A DNA stretch of 64,000 nucleotides from Rana temporaria (Eukaryota; Chordata; Amphibia; Anura; Ranidae): NCBI RefSeq assembly GCF_905171775.1, contig NC_053491.1, positions 334,075,952-334,139,951 on the forward strand, written 5' to 3'. Shown in pieces: positions 21,031 through 30,952 of the stretch. The notes under the pieces are model-generated. The model was not told the DNA's origin and searched no databases. It saw only the letters and a list, made by a program, of their open reading frames with translations. Position 1 is the stretch's first letter; each line of letters begins with the position of its first letter. The position numbers and the translations under genes are program-made.

Positions 21031-21187
21031 ACCTGCTCCTGCTCCTCCACCTGCTCCTGCTTCTCCACCTCATGAGGCTGCTATGGCTCCTGCCACCTCA
21101 TCTCCTCCAGGAACCCAGCCCCCAAGGACTCGGGCTACCGGGAAGGCTGCAGGGAAGGCTGCTGGGAAGAAAAGGGCGAAGAAATAA
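19516..21187 (+). CDS. MADF-BESS-type protein of the Harbinger element, two coding exons
   Basis: Coding exons 19516-19995 and 20516-21187 (ATG|GTATGT donor, CACAG acceptor, phase 0) give 383 residues. Residues about 5-105 form a MADF domain (Myb-related, as in Adf-1): FLTEFIQKWKEHPVLWQ, MLVFLKTRVPNATTATVKNK, SIRGTYRAQ, LWYYSQLQFLDDH. Exon 2 opens with a GSQEEPGPT repeat. A BESS-like segment follows (EVEGFAALIAAKMYNLEQ, QRVRCELLIFQAI), then a Pro-Ala run and a basic tail (GKAAGKKRAKK) that may be a nuclear localisation signal. MADF-BESS proteins bind DNA and homo-oligomerise. MADF partners are known in some PIF-like elements. The ATG directly after the 5'-UTR acceptor was chosen as start. An AATAAA lies near 21368. 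The protein's role in transposition is inferred. Confidence 0.75.
20990..21070 (+). repeat. (CTCCTG)n coding repeat
   Basis: Imperfect CTCCTG hexamers encode the Pro-Ala run of the MADF protein. Confidence 0.85.
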
Positions 21188-22138
21188 TACGGTGCCCCTG
21201 ATGGAATTTTAATGTGGACTCACAGGCTGTATTTGTGGCTTCGGGGACCCTTGTTTTCTGAAAAAAACAAGCATGCTCTAAAGTGCTGCCTACCTTGGCA
21301 TCTTTGTTTTTATTATGTTGTGTTTTTGGGTTGCCACTTTTTTTTTTTCAAAATTTTTATGAAGACTAAAATAAAAATTAATTTTTCTGCCAAATTTCAA
21401 CATGTTTCTTTATTGTAGATTTGAGAGATCAGTATTGAGTGGGCAGACCCATTACAAAATAAATAATGCAAACATTAACAAGGTAAAAAAACATGCTTGT
21501 GGGTGAGTTAACTAAAAAATTAGGTTGTTGCAGACACTTCACACACTCCTAAATAAAAACAAAATAGAGATTACTAATCAAATTGGTGACAAAAATTAAA
21601 AAAAAAAAAAAAAGGTGGACCAATATATATATTTAAAATGTTTAAGATGGAAGATACAACTAAATAACAGAACACAAACATAAACATTATCAAACAAGAA
21701 AGAAACTAATTAAAAGCTTGTCATAACTATGCAACAAGATCAGCCGCAACAAACGTCCATTTCTGGGTAGCAGTTAAAAGCAGGGGTTAAAGAAGCGCTT
21801 TATTTTCTTGTCTATAAGCTGAAAAACACCTTAACGAATGTGCTGATTCCATTCTGAACAGTCGTTTTACATGAATGAGCGCTGCCGTCTCCTAACTTGC
21901 TTCTGAGCATGCGCGGGCTTAAATCGACGTTTTTACGTACACACGGTCAATGTTTAGAACACAGAAAACGACGTCGGCCAAAAACGACACATAAAATTGA
22001 AGCATGCTTCAATTTTTTTCTGTCGTTTTTTAGAAGACATAAAACGACGTTTTTGCCCACACACGGTCAATTAAATTGACGTTTTTGAAAATGACGTTTT
22101 TTTCCATCGCAGAAAACGATGGTGTGTACGCGGCATAT

Positions 22139-22420
22139 CATTTAACACTACAGTCATTTTTTCTTGGATCAAGTAACAGGTAATTTTTTGTTTTCCATGG
22201 CCTACTGTTGGGGTGGAGGACCATCCCACTTTCACCAATGTTTGTCAGTAAATAGAAATGTAACAGGCACAACTTGCTTCTATTCCCGATTTCTATATAC
22301 CTTTGCCCAATAAAGTGTACACCAGTTGATATACTCCCACCCAAAAGCGTTTAAAGTATAACTAAAGGAAAAACCTTTTTGTTTTTAGTTTTGGATAGTG
22401 GAGATGGATTAGAACACTTG
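22139..22420. other. Flank of the Harbinger insertion, no gene
   Basis: No exon recognised. It probably continues the sequence interrupted at 14879. Confidence 0.3.
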
Positions 22421-22470
22421 TCATGCAGCGTACACACGCCTGCTTTTCATGACGAGAAAATTGCCATTTT

Positions 22471-23681
22471 TTAACCACTTGCCGCCCGCCAATTGACGTC
22501 GGCAAAGTGGTTGTAGAATCCTGACTGGACGTCATATATCACGGCGATCGTTGTTGCAGGGTGTCAGTCTGACACCCCGCAACACCGATCAAGGTAAAGA
22601 GTCTCTCACGGAGACTCTTTACCACGTGATCAGCCGTGTCCAATCACGGCTGATCACGGTGTAAATAGGAAAAGCCGGTAATCGGCTTTTCCTCACTCAC
22701 GTCTGTCAGACGCGAGTAGAGGAGAGCCGATCGGCTGCTCCTGTGACAGGGGGGGTTTGTGCTGATCGATTATCAGCACAGCCCCCCCCCGAGGATGCCC
22801 ACTGGACCACCAGGGATGCCCACTGGACCACCAGGGATGGCCATATAGACCACCAGGGATAAAAAAAAAAAAAAAATGGATGCCACCCTAGACCACCAGG
22901 GATGAGGAGGACACAAAAAATGGATGCCAATCAATGCCGCAATGGATGCCAATCAGTGCCCACAATGGGCATCACTGATTGGCAGGCATTGTTTGGCACT
23001 GATTGGCATCCATTTGTACAACACATACAATAGTGCCCATCTATGCCCATCCGTGCCACCTATCAGTGCCCATCCATGCTGCCTATCAGTGCCCATCCAT
23101 ACCGCCTATCAGTGCCCATCCATGCCGCCTATCAGTGCCCATCCGTGCCGCCTATCCGTGTCCATGCCACCTATCCGTGGCCGTCCGTGCCGCCTATCTG
23201 TGCCACCGATCCATGCCCATCCGTGCCGCCTATCCAAGCCCATCCATGCCGCCTATCCGTGCCGCCTATGAGTGCCCATCCGTGCCGCCCATCAGTGCCG
23301 CATATTAGTGCCCATCAATGCCACCACATCAGTGCCACCTCGTCGGTGCCCATCAGTGCCGCCTTATCAGTGCCCGTCAGTGCAGTACCATCAGTGAAGA
23401 TGAAAACGTACTTATTTACAATGTTTTATAACAGAAACAAAAAAAATTCAAAATTCAAAATTTTCGGTCATTTTTTAATTTTTTTTGCAGAAAATAAATA
23501 TCCCAGAGGTGATCAAATACCACCAAAAGAAAGCTCTATTTGTGGGTACAAAATGATAAAAATTTTGTTTGGGTACAGTGTAGCATGACCGCGCAATTGT
23601 CATTCAAAGTGCAACAGCGCTGAAAGCTAAAAATTGGTCTGGGCGGGAAGGTGTATACGTGCCCTGTATGGAAGTGGTTAA
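22471..23681. mobile_element. TTAA-flanked piggyBac-like MITE with internal minisatellite, nested
   Basis: It begins TTAACCACTTGCCGCCC and ends GAAGTGGTTAA, giving inverted ends with a TTAA at each border. The 5' part holds hairpins (TGATCAGCCGTG and its complement). The middle is a 23-bp minisatellite. Relatives lie at 60108-61100 and as fragments at 38600-38821, 48463-49010 and 53560-53788. No transposase is present. Confidence 0.65.
23040..23400. repeat. 23-bp minisatellite (GCCCATCCATGCCGCCTATC)
   Basis: About 15 units of CAGTGCCCATCCATGCCGCC plus TAT with point variants. Frames of 100-180 residues through it are repeat artefacts. Confidence 0.9.
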
Positions 23682-24085
23682 ATTGGTCTTTTAAAACGAT
23701 TGTGTGTAGACTCCAGAGCATTTTTCGCGACGTGAAAAATGGGCATTAAAAATTTAGAACATGCTCTATTTTTTCTCGACGTTCTTCATGTCAACGTTTT
23801 TCACGTCGTGAAAAATGGTCGTGCGTAGGCTTTAACGACGGGGAAAAAAACGTGCATGCTCAGAAGCAAGTTATGAGAAGGGAAATTTGCATAATCGAGC
23901 TCAAAGGGTGGCGCCATTCGAATGGAACTTCCCCTTTATAGTGCCGTCGTACGGGTTGTACGTCACCGCGCTTTGCTTGAGCATTTTTTTTTCATGATCG
24001 TGTGTATGCAAGGCAGGCTTGACAAGAATCAGGTGGAGAAAAACTTCGTTTTTTCCATGGCATTAAAAACGCTTGTGTGTACGCG

Positions 24086-24991
24086 TCATCAGGCTTTTTT
24101 TCTGTCCCTTCCCCGTTTGGGTTATTCATCCTCTCTATTTGTCCTGTTTCCCATTATCATTAAAAAATCCCAAATTTTGGAGGGGAAATCTTCAAATGGG
24201 GACACTAGTTTTGGTAACCTGGGTTTACCGATGGAATTCCCTTAATTTGCAGGGATTTCCTCTCACTTTCTGTTTGGATATGGGAAAGGAAGCGAAGGGA
24301 ATTATTCGCAATGGGACACAGATGGCGAAGAAAAATCTGACATGGGTTATAACCGTCTCTTGGCCTAAAGTTCTACTTTAATTCTGGGGCATTCCCACCA
24401 AATGTGTAGAAGAGTGCCCACCACCTGACAACCCCGGAAGCATTTATCAGACAAAGTAGGGTTAAATTTGGCTAATCTCTGGGACACCAGGTACTAATGC
24501 ATTAGCAAAGTACTGGTATATGTAGATTTTATGGCTGAGGTATTAAAAGAGCAGTGAGCTGTGGTTTCCCAGATTTGGGTCCAGTAATCCTTCTCTAGTG
24601 ACACACCTAGACAGAGGCATAGCTTGAAGCTTGTAAACCCTGGTGCAAAAGTTGACCTGACCCCTGGGCTGTTCTCACCCTGTGCTCCTCTCCATTCAGG
24701 AAATGGCTCACAGCTTGTCCCCAGCCAATGAGAACAGAGGGGTGTGGACCGTGGAAGGCAAAGTGGAAGCCTAGTACTGGAGCGTGGCTGTGGGGCCCTT
24801 GGGCATATCGGAGCTGGAATTTGTGGAGGAGATGATAATATGACAGGGAGGCTGAAGGGTCCCCGTGGAGCTAGGGGTGGGGTTGCGATTGTGACCCCTG
24901 CAACCCCTTATGCTACGCCCATGCACCTAGATCATTTTCCTTATGATCATATATTTGTGGGGAAAAGGTGCTTGTCATTTAATAAAGAGGT
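24086..24991. other. No gene recognised; probable old interspersed repeat
   Basis: The short open frames have no domain signature. The stretch is compositionally like other interspersed frog repeats but I cannot name it. Confidence 0.3.
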
Positions 24992-25007
24992 AGAGATAGA
25001 GGGCCAG
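24992..25007 (+). repeat. 5' target-site duplication of the L1 insertion
   Basis: The 16-bp sequence AGAGATAGAGGGCCAG is identical to 30953-30968. Confidence 0.92.
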
Positions 25008-25147
25008 CCGACTTCCGGGATGTGAAGACGCTTCTGCTCAGAGCTCCGGCCGTGGAAATATCCTGAATCATCCTGACGTGCTCCAGACTTGGACAATATC
25101 CTGCCAAATTGCCTGAAACAGTGAGGGAGAGACCCAGGATCCCGAGG

Positions 25148-26113
25148 ATGGTGAAACACGGGTCCAGCATGGACCCTAACCCGGCGGGGAAGCCCACGAA
25201 GTTCTCTCACGTGGCGTCTCAAAATGGCGCCCGCACGGATCGCAGGGCCCTATCTGTACCCCCGGCCCGGGGGGGAGCGGAGGAGGATAGTGAGTGGCCG
25301 AGCCTACCTGACCCTCTGGCTTCACCTGCGGCGTCTCCTCACCCGGATGGGGAGGAGGGGGGCTCTGGCGCGCAGCCCGGACAACCGACGCTGATGGAGA
25401 TAATGGACACTATAAAAAGCTGCCATGCCGCCCTGTCCTCCCAGGTGGATGCTATCAGAGTGGACTTCGCTATACTAAAAGATGATGTGCAGAAGGTCAG
25501 GCAGAGGGTTACACATGCTGAGCAGCGCATAGGATCGGTGGAGGATCTGGTTAACCCCCTCGTGGTGCAGGTGAGAGATATGGCGGCGGACCACAAGTCC
25601 CAGGAGGCCAAGTTGGGGGACATTGAAGACAGACTGAGAAGGAATAACCTCAGGTTCCTTGGCTTCCCGGAGGGGTCCGAGGGAAGAAATACAGAGGAAT
25701 TCCTGCTAGCCTGGCTTAAGCAGACCTTTGGAGAAGCGGACTTCTCTCACTTATTTGCCATTGAAAGGGCACATAGGATCCCTCTGAGGGCGCCCCCACC
25801 GGGCAGGTTTCCTAGGCCCATGCTGGCTCGATTTCTATATTTTAGAGATAAGGAACTTATCCTGCGCAAGGCCCGCAACATGCCTGAGCTAATGTTTAAT
25901 GGCAACCGTATTACTATTTTCCCGGATTTTTCAGCAGCAACGCAGAAACAGCGAGCGGCATTTCAAAGCGTGAAGCAACGCCTGAGAGAACGCAACCTGC
26001 CGTACAGTATGCTTTACCCGGCCAAGCTTAGAGTGGCGCACAAGGGGCAAACGCAATTCTTCCTGTCCCCTAGGGAAGCAAATCGCTGGTTGGAATCCTT
26101 GGGACACGGTTAA
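25148..26113 (+). CDS. L1 ORF1 RNA-binding protein
   Basis: This is the nucleic-acid-binding and chaperone protein that packages L1 RNA as a trimer. It has 321 residues. The N-terminus is disordered and Pro/Gly-rich. Residues about 82-155 are a coiled coil (MEIMDTIKSCHAALSSQVDA, KLGDIEDRLRRNNLRFLGF), followed by an RRM-like domain (about 156-250, with FAIERAHRIP and MLARFLYFRDKELILRKAR) and a C-terminal domain (about 251-320, GNRITIFPDFSAATQKQR, RVAHKGQTQFFLSPREA). This order matches vertebrate L1 ORF1p. The ATG at 25148 was chosen because upstream in-frame codons lack an ATG. It is followed by a 696-bp spacer and ORF2. No frameshift or stop is present. Confidence 0.88.
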   Translation: MVKHGSSMDPNPAGKPTKFSHVASQNGARTDRRALSVPPARGGAEEDSEWPSLPDPLASPAASPHPDGEEGGSGAQPGQPTLMEIMDTIKSCHAALSSQVDAIRVDFAILKDDVQKVRQRVTHAEQRIGSVEDLVNPLVVQVRDMAADHKSQEAKLGDIEDRLRRNNLRFLGFPEGSEGRNTEEFLLAWLKQTFGEADFSHLFAIERAHRIPLRAPPPGRFPRPMLARFLYFRDKELILRKARNMPELMFNGNRITIFPDFSAATQKQRAAFQSVKQRLRERNLPYSMLYPAKLRVAHKGQTQFFLSPREANRWLESLGHG

Positions 26114-26809
26114 GGTAGATATGTACCTCGCTGATTAGTTGATACTATATTTGGAGAACCTGGGGGGGACCCCCCAGGAACTAATGACTGTAATAATTTG
26201 CAAAGATACGCTCTCAACATCCCCATTACTGCTAGTTTTTGATTGACCGTCTCTGGTTCCCTGGGTCCTTCGGGTTTCAAGTACTGTTGAAAGACTCCTG
26301 TACATCCAAAGCTAACCACGGCTCGGATTAACGCTCTGTGAGAAACCACGTACTTGTCCCTAGACTTTCCGAACCGGCTGGTGAGGGAAGCTGACCCCCA
26401 TTTAGGGACGACCTTTTGTGACATGTTGTTTGGGGGAAAAGCCTGTGGGATGTTCGGGGCTACAGGCAGGGAGGGGGGTATGGATCCAGGAATCCTAGGT
26501 TGTGGACCTGGAACAGTTTGGTTTTTTTTTTCTTTCTCTTTTTTAACCGACCACTTTTTGCTTTTCTTGTTTTTGATTTTTTTCCCCCCATGTCTCCATT
26601 GCATAAGGATCCGGGCTCTACAAGGTTCTTGGCGGGATCTAAAATTATTATGTGGACTGTATATACATGCCTCAGTTATATCTCTTACCATACTCTATTG
26701 AGCTTGATGTTGGCACTGCAGGGAACTGTTTGCTTGTATGTGGGGGGGGGAGGGGGAGCCCTTCACTCCAAGATATACAACCCTCTGCACCAATTTACCA
26801 GTAAGACCC
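26114..26809 (+). other. L1 inter-ORF spacer
   Basis: A 696-bp spacer, long for an L1, with a T-rich stretch (26517-26585) and a G-run (26741-26755). The unusual length may be a family trait. No frame here is convincing. Confidence 0.6.
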
Positions 26810-29800
26810 ATGACGCAGTCCCTTAAGTTGTTGTCTTGGAATGTGCGGGGACTCAACTCAAAAATCAAACGGTCCCTAGTATTTAAATATATCATGAGAC
26901 ATAAACCGCAGGTCATATTTTTGCAGGAATCCCATCTGGTAGGCTCCAAGACACTGGCTCTACATAGAGCCTTTATTGGTAAGGCATTTCATTCAACATA
27001 CTCCTCTTACGCCAGGGGGGTCTCGGTCCTCGTAGCTAAGTCCCTCCTGTGTGTAACTAAAACGGTTAAACTGGACCCTTTTGGGAGATATGTGATCCTA
27101 GTAGTGACTATCAATAACCAACCCTACACGTTCGTAGCAGTGTATATTCCACCCCCGTTTAAGGGGGAGGTCTGGGAGGCTGTGATGAAGGAAGTACTGC
27201 AGGTGGCGGAAGGTCCTATTATCCTAGCGGGAGACTTAAACGCAGTTATGTCCCCGGATAGGGATAGATTTGGGATGGCGGCAATGAGGACCTCCCCTCT
27301 AGAAGCCTGTGTGGCACAGTACGACCTGGAGGAGGCCTGGAGATGGAAGCACCCTGATGCTCGAACCTACTCTTGCTTCTCTGCCACGTTTAATACCCTA
27401 TCCAGAATAGATATGTGCTTTGTGTCTAAGGCACTTCTCCCGAGAGTGGTAGATGTACAGTATTTGCCAAGGGCTATTTCGGACCATTCCCCACTAATGC
27501 TCACCCTGGATATGGAGAGGCCCCGTGGGTACACAATATGGAGGCTGAGCCCCCTGTGGCTCAAGGAAGAGTGCTTTGAACGGTCCACTGCCACGTCCAT
27601 TAATAACTTCTGGGTGGAAAATAGAGGGGAGGCCCCAGTAGGGGTTACATGGGATGCGTTCAAGGCCACACTTAGAGGAGTAATTAAGGGGGAGGTTAAA
27701 CGGTTCCAATCCGACAGGGAGTGGAGAGTTAGAGAATCAGAACAGTTGGCTACAGAAGCCGAAGTGGCATACATAGATAACCCTACCCCGGACATGCATA
27801 TGAAGTGGAGAGAGAGTATACGGCAGTTAGACTTGGTGCTTGTGGAAAAGACGCAGAAAAAATTGCTTTACCAAGCGCAACGTGTCTTCGAATTTGGAGA
27901 CAAAAACAGCAGGTTGCTGGCCTACCTGGCCCATTCGCAACAGGCACCAACATCTATCCCTCGTATATATAATGCCCGGATGCAGATCTGCACGTCACAG
28001 GAGGATATAGCTAAAGCATTTGTAGATTTCTATTCAGATTTATACGCCTCAAGGGTGGACTATGGTGGGGAGGCAGTACAGGCATTCTTGGCCCCGATAC
28101 CCCTCCTGGAACTCTCTGGGGAGGCGGCGTCGGAACTTGATCTCCCCATTACGGTGGAGGAGGTAGTATCAGCCATACATTCCCTGAACTCGAATAAGAC
28201 TCCGGGAATGGATGGATTTCCGGCTGAGTGGTATAGTACATATGCTGACAGCCTGGCACCGCAATTGCTCAAAATGTATATGGACGCCTATCGGGGGGGG
28301 GTACTCCCTGAATCCATGAGGGAGGCACTTATAGTGTTGATCCCTAAGCCGCACAAGGACCATGATCTATGCGAATCCTATAGACCAATATCGCTAATTA
28401 ACGTGGATGCTAAGATCCTTGCTAAATTACTGGCTAAACGTCTAAATCCAAAGATTGCATCCATTATTCACCAAGACCAGACAGGTTTCATACCTGAGAG
28501 GTCGACCGCAATTAACCTGCGCCGTCTTTTCACTATCCTGCAGGCGGAGGGATCCACACCGGATAATAGGGTGGTGGTATCTTTGGATACGCATAAAGCG
28601 TTTGATTCCATTGAATGGTCTTACCTTATAGCAGTCCTTGGGCGGTTGGGGTTCGGCCCCAGGTTCACAAAGTGGGTCCAAATTCTATATGCTGACCCAC
28701 GGGCTAGGCTTAGAGTTAACAACGTCATCACGGACTCGTTCTCGATCGCCAGGGGCACGCGGCAGGGGTGCCCATTGTCACCCCTGTTGTTCGCTCTGGC
28801 GATAGAACCGTTGGCTGCACAGATAAGAGCAGATGTAAATGTAAGGGGATGTATGGTTAATGAGCTGGAGGAAAAGACTTCCCTTTACGCGGACGATATG
28901 CTTCTTTATCTGGCGGAAGCAGAGGGATCACTGACCAGCGCTCTAAAATTAATCTCAGACTTCGGGAACTTTTCAGGTTTCAAGGTGAACTGGAACAAAT
29001 CTATTGTGTTCCCCTTCAACTCTGATGACACCCTGATGTTACCCCCAGATGTCCCACTAAAAGTGGTGTCCAAATTCCGCTATCTGGGAGTGGAGGTCCA
29101 GCTGCCATGCAGTGCTTATATGAATAATAATCTGACCCCTATGAAGTTACGCCTGAAGGAAAGCCTAAAATCATGGGCTAAATTACCGTTGGGCCTCCTA
29201 GGGAAAATTAATATAGTTAAAATGATTTATTTGCCTAGGTTTCTGTACCTGTTCTGGCATGCCCCAATTTATATCCCTAAAAGATGGTTTACAGAAATAA
29301 ATACAATGCTAACCTCCTTTCTCTGGGGCCTTAAACCCGCAAGGGTATCCCTGGACACACTTTATCTGCCAATAAGGGAGGGAGGACTGGCCATGCCGAA
29401 TCTACATTGTTACTATCTTGCAGCTCAGCTAACGCACGTGCACTGGTGGGGGTTCCCGAACCTATATATTGCATCGGTGGCCACTCAGGCGGCTATGGTC
29501 CACTCGTTTGAGGGGCTGATTAATGTTCTATATAGAAATGGCCCATACCCAGCGAAGGGAGGGGATATACTGAAAATGTCATATAAAATATTCCATGCCT
29601 GCAACGCTAGGGTAGGGGGTACTAGTCTGGAGGCCTCCCCCAACGCCCCCCTGTGGCATAATCCCCGACTTAAAGAAATAGCCAAGGTACCGGACGGGTC
29701 GTGTTGGGCAAAGTACGGGGTCAAATATGCCCATCAACTGTTCAGGAACGGGGTATTTAGGAGTTTTATAGACCTGAAGACGGAGTACGGGCTCCCTAAC

Positions 29801-30562
29801 ACTTTCTTTTTTCGATACTTGCAGCTGCGGCATGCCGTAACGGCACAATACGGGGGGGGGGGGGTGGTGGCGCTCTCCCCTTCCAAAATGGAGAAATTGC
29901 TTACAGATGGGGATCACTCCCAGTTGATCTCTAGATACTATTTTATGCTGTTGACGTCCTCCTCTCCTAGAATGGAGAGAGTTAGGGCGCAGTGGCAAGC
30001 GGACATACCCTCGATCACTGACGAGTCGTGGGCTGAAGCCCTTGATTCGTTGGTGCCCTCGATGATCTCGGCCAGAGACAAAATTACACAATTTAACTAC
30101 TTACACAGAGTGTATTACACTCCCAAACGGCTACACAAAATGGGTAGAGGGGATTCACCTGAGTGCCCCCGCTGCCAGGCGGCGGAGGGCGATTTTTTTC
30201 ATATGGTCTGGACGTGCCCCCGAGTGGAGGGGTTCTGGAAGGATGTGTTGACATTCCTGGAGGCTAACCTGGAACTACCTAATATATACTCCCCGGCTAG
30301 GTGCCTGTTAGGTGACCTGGAGGAGGAGGAATTATCTGTATCAAAGAAAATACTGTTAAGAATACTGTTCTGTTACGCTAAAAAGGCTCTGGCCATGAAC
30401 TGGCGAAAACCATCCCCCCCGTCTCTGCAGGGTTGGCTGAAAATAGTGAATAATGCACTGCCGATGTACAAGCTGACATACGCGGCTAGAGGCTGCCCAA
30501 AAAAGTTTGAGAAGGTGTGGGCGGGATGGATTGAGAAGGTCTCGGGAGATGTAGAAGTGTAA
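26810..30562 (+). CDS. L1 ORF2 endonuclease/reverse transcriptase
   Basis: This enzyme nicks target DNA and copies L1 RNA in place. It has 1,250 residues. The N-terminal APE-type endonuclease shows LLSWNVRGLN (about 7-16), IFLQESHL, LAGDLNAV (about 140) and ISDHSPL (about 222). The reverse transcriptase shows YRPISLINVDAKILAKLLAK (about 523), QTGFIPERST, SLDTHKAFDSIEWSYL (catalytic D593), RGTRQGCPLSPLLFALAIEP and LYADDMLLYL (YADD 693-696). Near the C-terminus a CPRCQAAEGDFFHMVWTC (about 1118) zinc-knuckle-like motif resembles zf-RVT. All catalytic residues are present and there is no stop or frameshift. An in-frame ATG at 26738 would add 24 residues, but MTQSLKLLSWNVRG at 26810 matches the usual L1 start. 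Translation is probably by reinitiation after ORF1. Confidence 0.92.
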   Translation: MTQSLKLLSWNVRGLNSKIKRSLVFKYIMRHKPQVIFLQESHLVGSKTLALHRAFIGKAFHSTYSSYARGVSVLVAKSLLCVTKTVKLDPFGRYVILVVTINNQPYTFVAVYIPPPFKGEVWEAVMKEVLQVAEGPIILAGDLNAVMSPDRDRFGMAAMRTSPLEACVAQYDLEEAWRWKHPDARTYSCFSATFNTLSRIDMCFVSKALLPRVVDVQYLPRAISDHSPLMLTLDMERPRGYTIWRLSPLWLKEECFERSTATSINNFWVENRGEAPVGVTWDAFKATLRGVIKGEVKRFQSDREWRVRESEQLATEAEVAYIDNPTPDMHMKWRESIRQLDLVLVEKTQKKLLYQAQRVFEFGDKNSRLLAYLAHSQQAPTSIPRIYNARMQICTSQEDIAKAFVDFYSDLYASRVDYGGEAVQAFLAPIPLLELSGEAASELDLPITVEEVVSAIHSLNSNKTPGMDGFPAEWYSTYADSLAPQLLKMYMDAYRGGVLPESMREALIVLIPKPHKDHDLCESYRPISLINVDAKILAKLLAKRLNPKIASIIHQDQTGFIPERSTAINLRRLFTILQAEGSTPDNRVVVSLDTHKAFDSIEWSYLIAVLGRLGFGPRFTKWVQILYADPRARLRVNNVITDSFSIARGTRQGCPLSPLLFALAIEPLAAQIRADVNVRGCMVNELEEKTSLYADDMLLYLAEAEGSLTSALKLISDFGNFSGFKVNWNKSIVFPFNSDDTLMLPPDVPLKVVSKFRYLGVEVQLPCSAYMNNNLTPMKLRLKESLKSWAKLPLGLLGKINIVKMIYLPRFLYLFWHAPIYIPKRWFTEINTMLTSFLWGLKPARVSLDTLYLPIREGGLAMPNLHCYYLAAQLTHVHWWGFPNLYIASVATQAAMVHSFEGLINVLYRNGPYPAKGGDILKMSYKIFHACNARVGGTSLEASPNAPLWHNPRLKEIAKVPDGSCWAKYGVKYAHQLFRNGVFRSFIDLKTEYGLPNTFFFRYLQLRHAVTAQYGGGGVVALSPSKMEKLLTDGDHSQLISRYYFMLLTSSSPRMERVRAQWQADIPSITDESWAEALDSLVPSMISARDKITQFNYLHRVYYTPKRLHKMGRGDSPECPRCQAAEGDFFHMVWTCPRVEGFWKDVLTFLEANLELPNIYSPARCLLGDLEEEELSVSKKILLRILFCYAKKALAMNWRKPSPPSLQGWLKIVNNALPMYKLTYAARGCPKKFEKVWAGWIEKVSGDVEV

Positions 30563-30952
30563 AGAGTATGATGTGATTTGTAGGCCAAAACTCATACAGT
30601 GGGAACTGGCTGACCGATTGGAGGCCGGATTAGATAGAACTCGGTCCTAGGGGATACAGGGGGGGATAACCCTTCTCCCCTCCCCCTTATTGCTAATACT
30701 AGAATAATAATAAAAGGAGTTTTTTTTTTTTGTTTTTTTGATCTGTCGGTATCAGTTTTGGTTTATCCCCTGTTAAGGTTGTGAAAAAAAGGAAAAGAGT
30801 ACAAGGAATATGCTTGTCGAATACTGTGTACATGATGTACTGTAATGACGCTGAAACTCCTTATGTTCCATGAGATGTGAAAATATGTACTGTATTAAGC
30901 TGCTGTGTTATGCTGTGAACATGTACAATAAAATTTACACTTTAAAAAAAAA
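30563..30952 (+). other. L1 3' UTR and A tail
   Basis: It contains G- and T-runs (30660-30740), a poly(A) signal AATAAA near 30927 and ends in about ten A residues next to the target duplication. Confidence 0.75.

Larger units (their letters stand above)
14880..22135. mobile_element. Complete three-gene PIF/Harbinger DNA transposon
   Basis: The 7,256-bp element begins TGCCGCGTACACACC and ends with its complement. The inverted ends match for 37 bp without a mismatch. A 3-bp direct repeat TAT flanks it (14877-14879 and 22136-22138), in line with the 3-bp duplications of PIF/Harbinger. Subterminal repeats of GTACACAC/CATCG and AACGTC motifs lie inside both ends. Three spliced genes are uninterrupted: a DDE transposase (15354-17220, plus), a Myb/SANT-like protein (19212-17795, minus) and a MADF-BESS-type protein (19516-21187, plus). 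Known Harbinger elements usually carry the transposase plus one DNA-binding protein, so three genes is unusual. Perfect ends and open frames suggest recent activity. The family is inferred from transposase motifs and the duplication size. Confidence 0.88.
22426..24085. mobile_element. GCGTACACACG-ended MITE split by a TTAA element
   Basis: The left end GCGTACACACGCCTGC and right end GCTTGTGTGTACGCG are inverted. Flanking arms carry palindromic TTTTTCACGTCGTGAAAAAT-type motifs. About 1.2 kb of unrelated TTAA element interrupts it. Ends resemble the PIF/Harbinger-like MITEs at 3929, 38131 and 55862. Confidence 0.6.
25008..30952 (+). mobile_element. Near full-length L1 (LINE-1) retrotransposon with both ORFs intact
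   Basis: The 5.9-kb unit runs from CCGACTTCCGGGATG to a poly(A) signal (ACAATAAAATTTACACTTT) and a short A tail, bounded by a perfect 16-bp target duplication. ORF1 and ORF2 are uninterrupted and separated by about 700 bp. The 5' UTR is only 140 bp, so either this family has a short leader or the copy is slightly 5'-truncated. Intact frames and a perfect duplication indicate a recent, possibly still competent, insertion. The target lies at the terminus of the MITE now at 30962-31676. Confidence 0.9.

Noticed and set aside
20432..21073. Long minus-strand frame opposite the MADF exon 2
   Set aside because: It is a shadow of the CTCCTG and GGAGCCAG repeats. The plus strand has the splice sites and domain content.
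25109..25147. 13-residue upstream extension of L1 ORF1
   Set aside because: It would start at TTG. The first ATG is at 25148.
26738..26809. Upstream in-frame ATG extending L1 ORF2 by 24 residues
   Set aside because: The extension is encoded by a G-run and has no L1 similarity, and the usual start context (SLKLLSWNVRGLN) begins at 26810.
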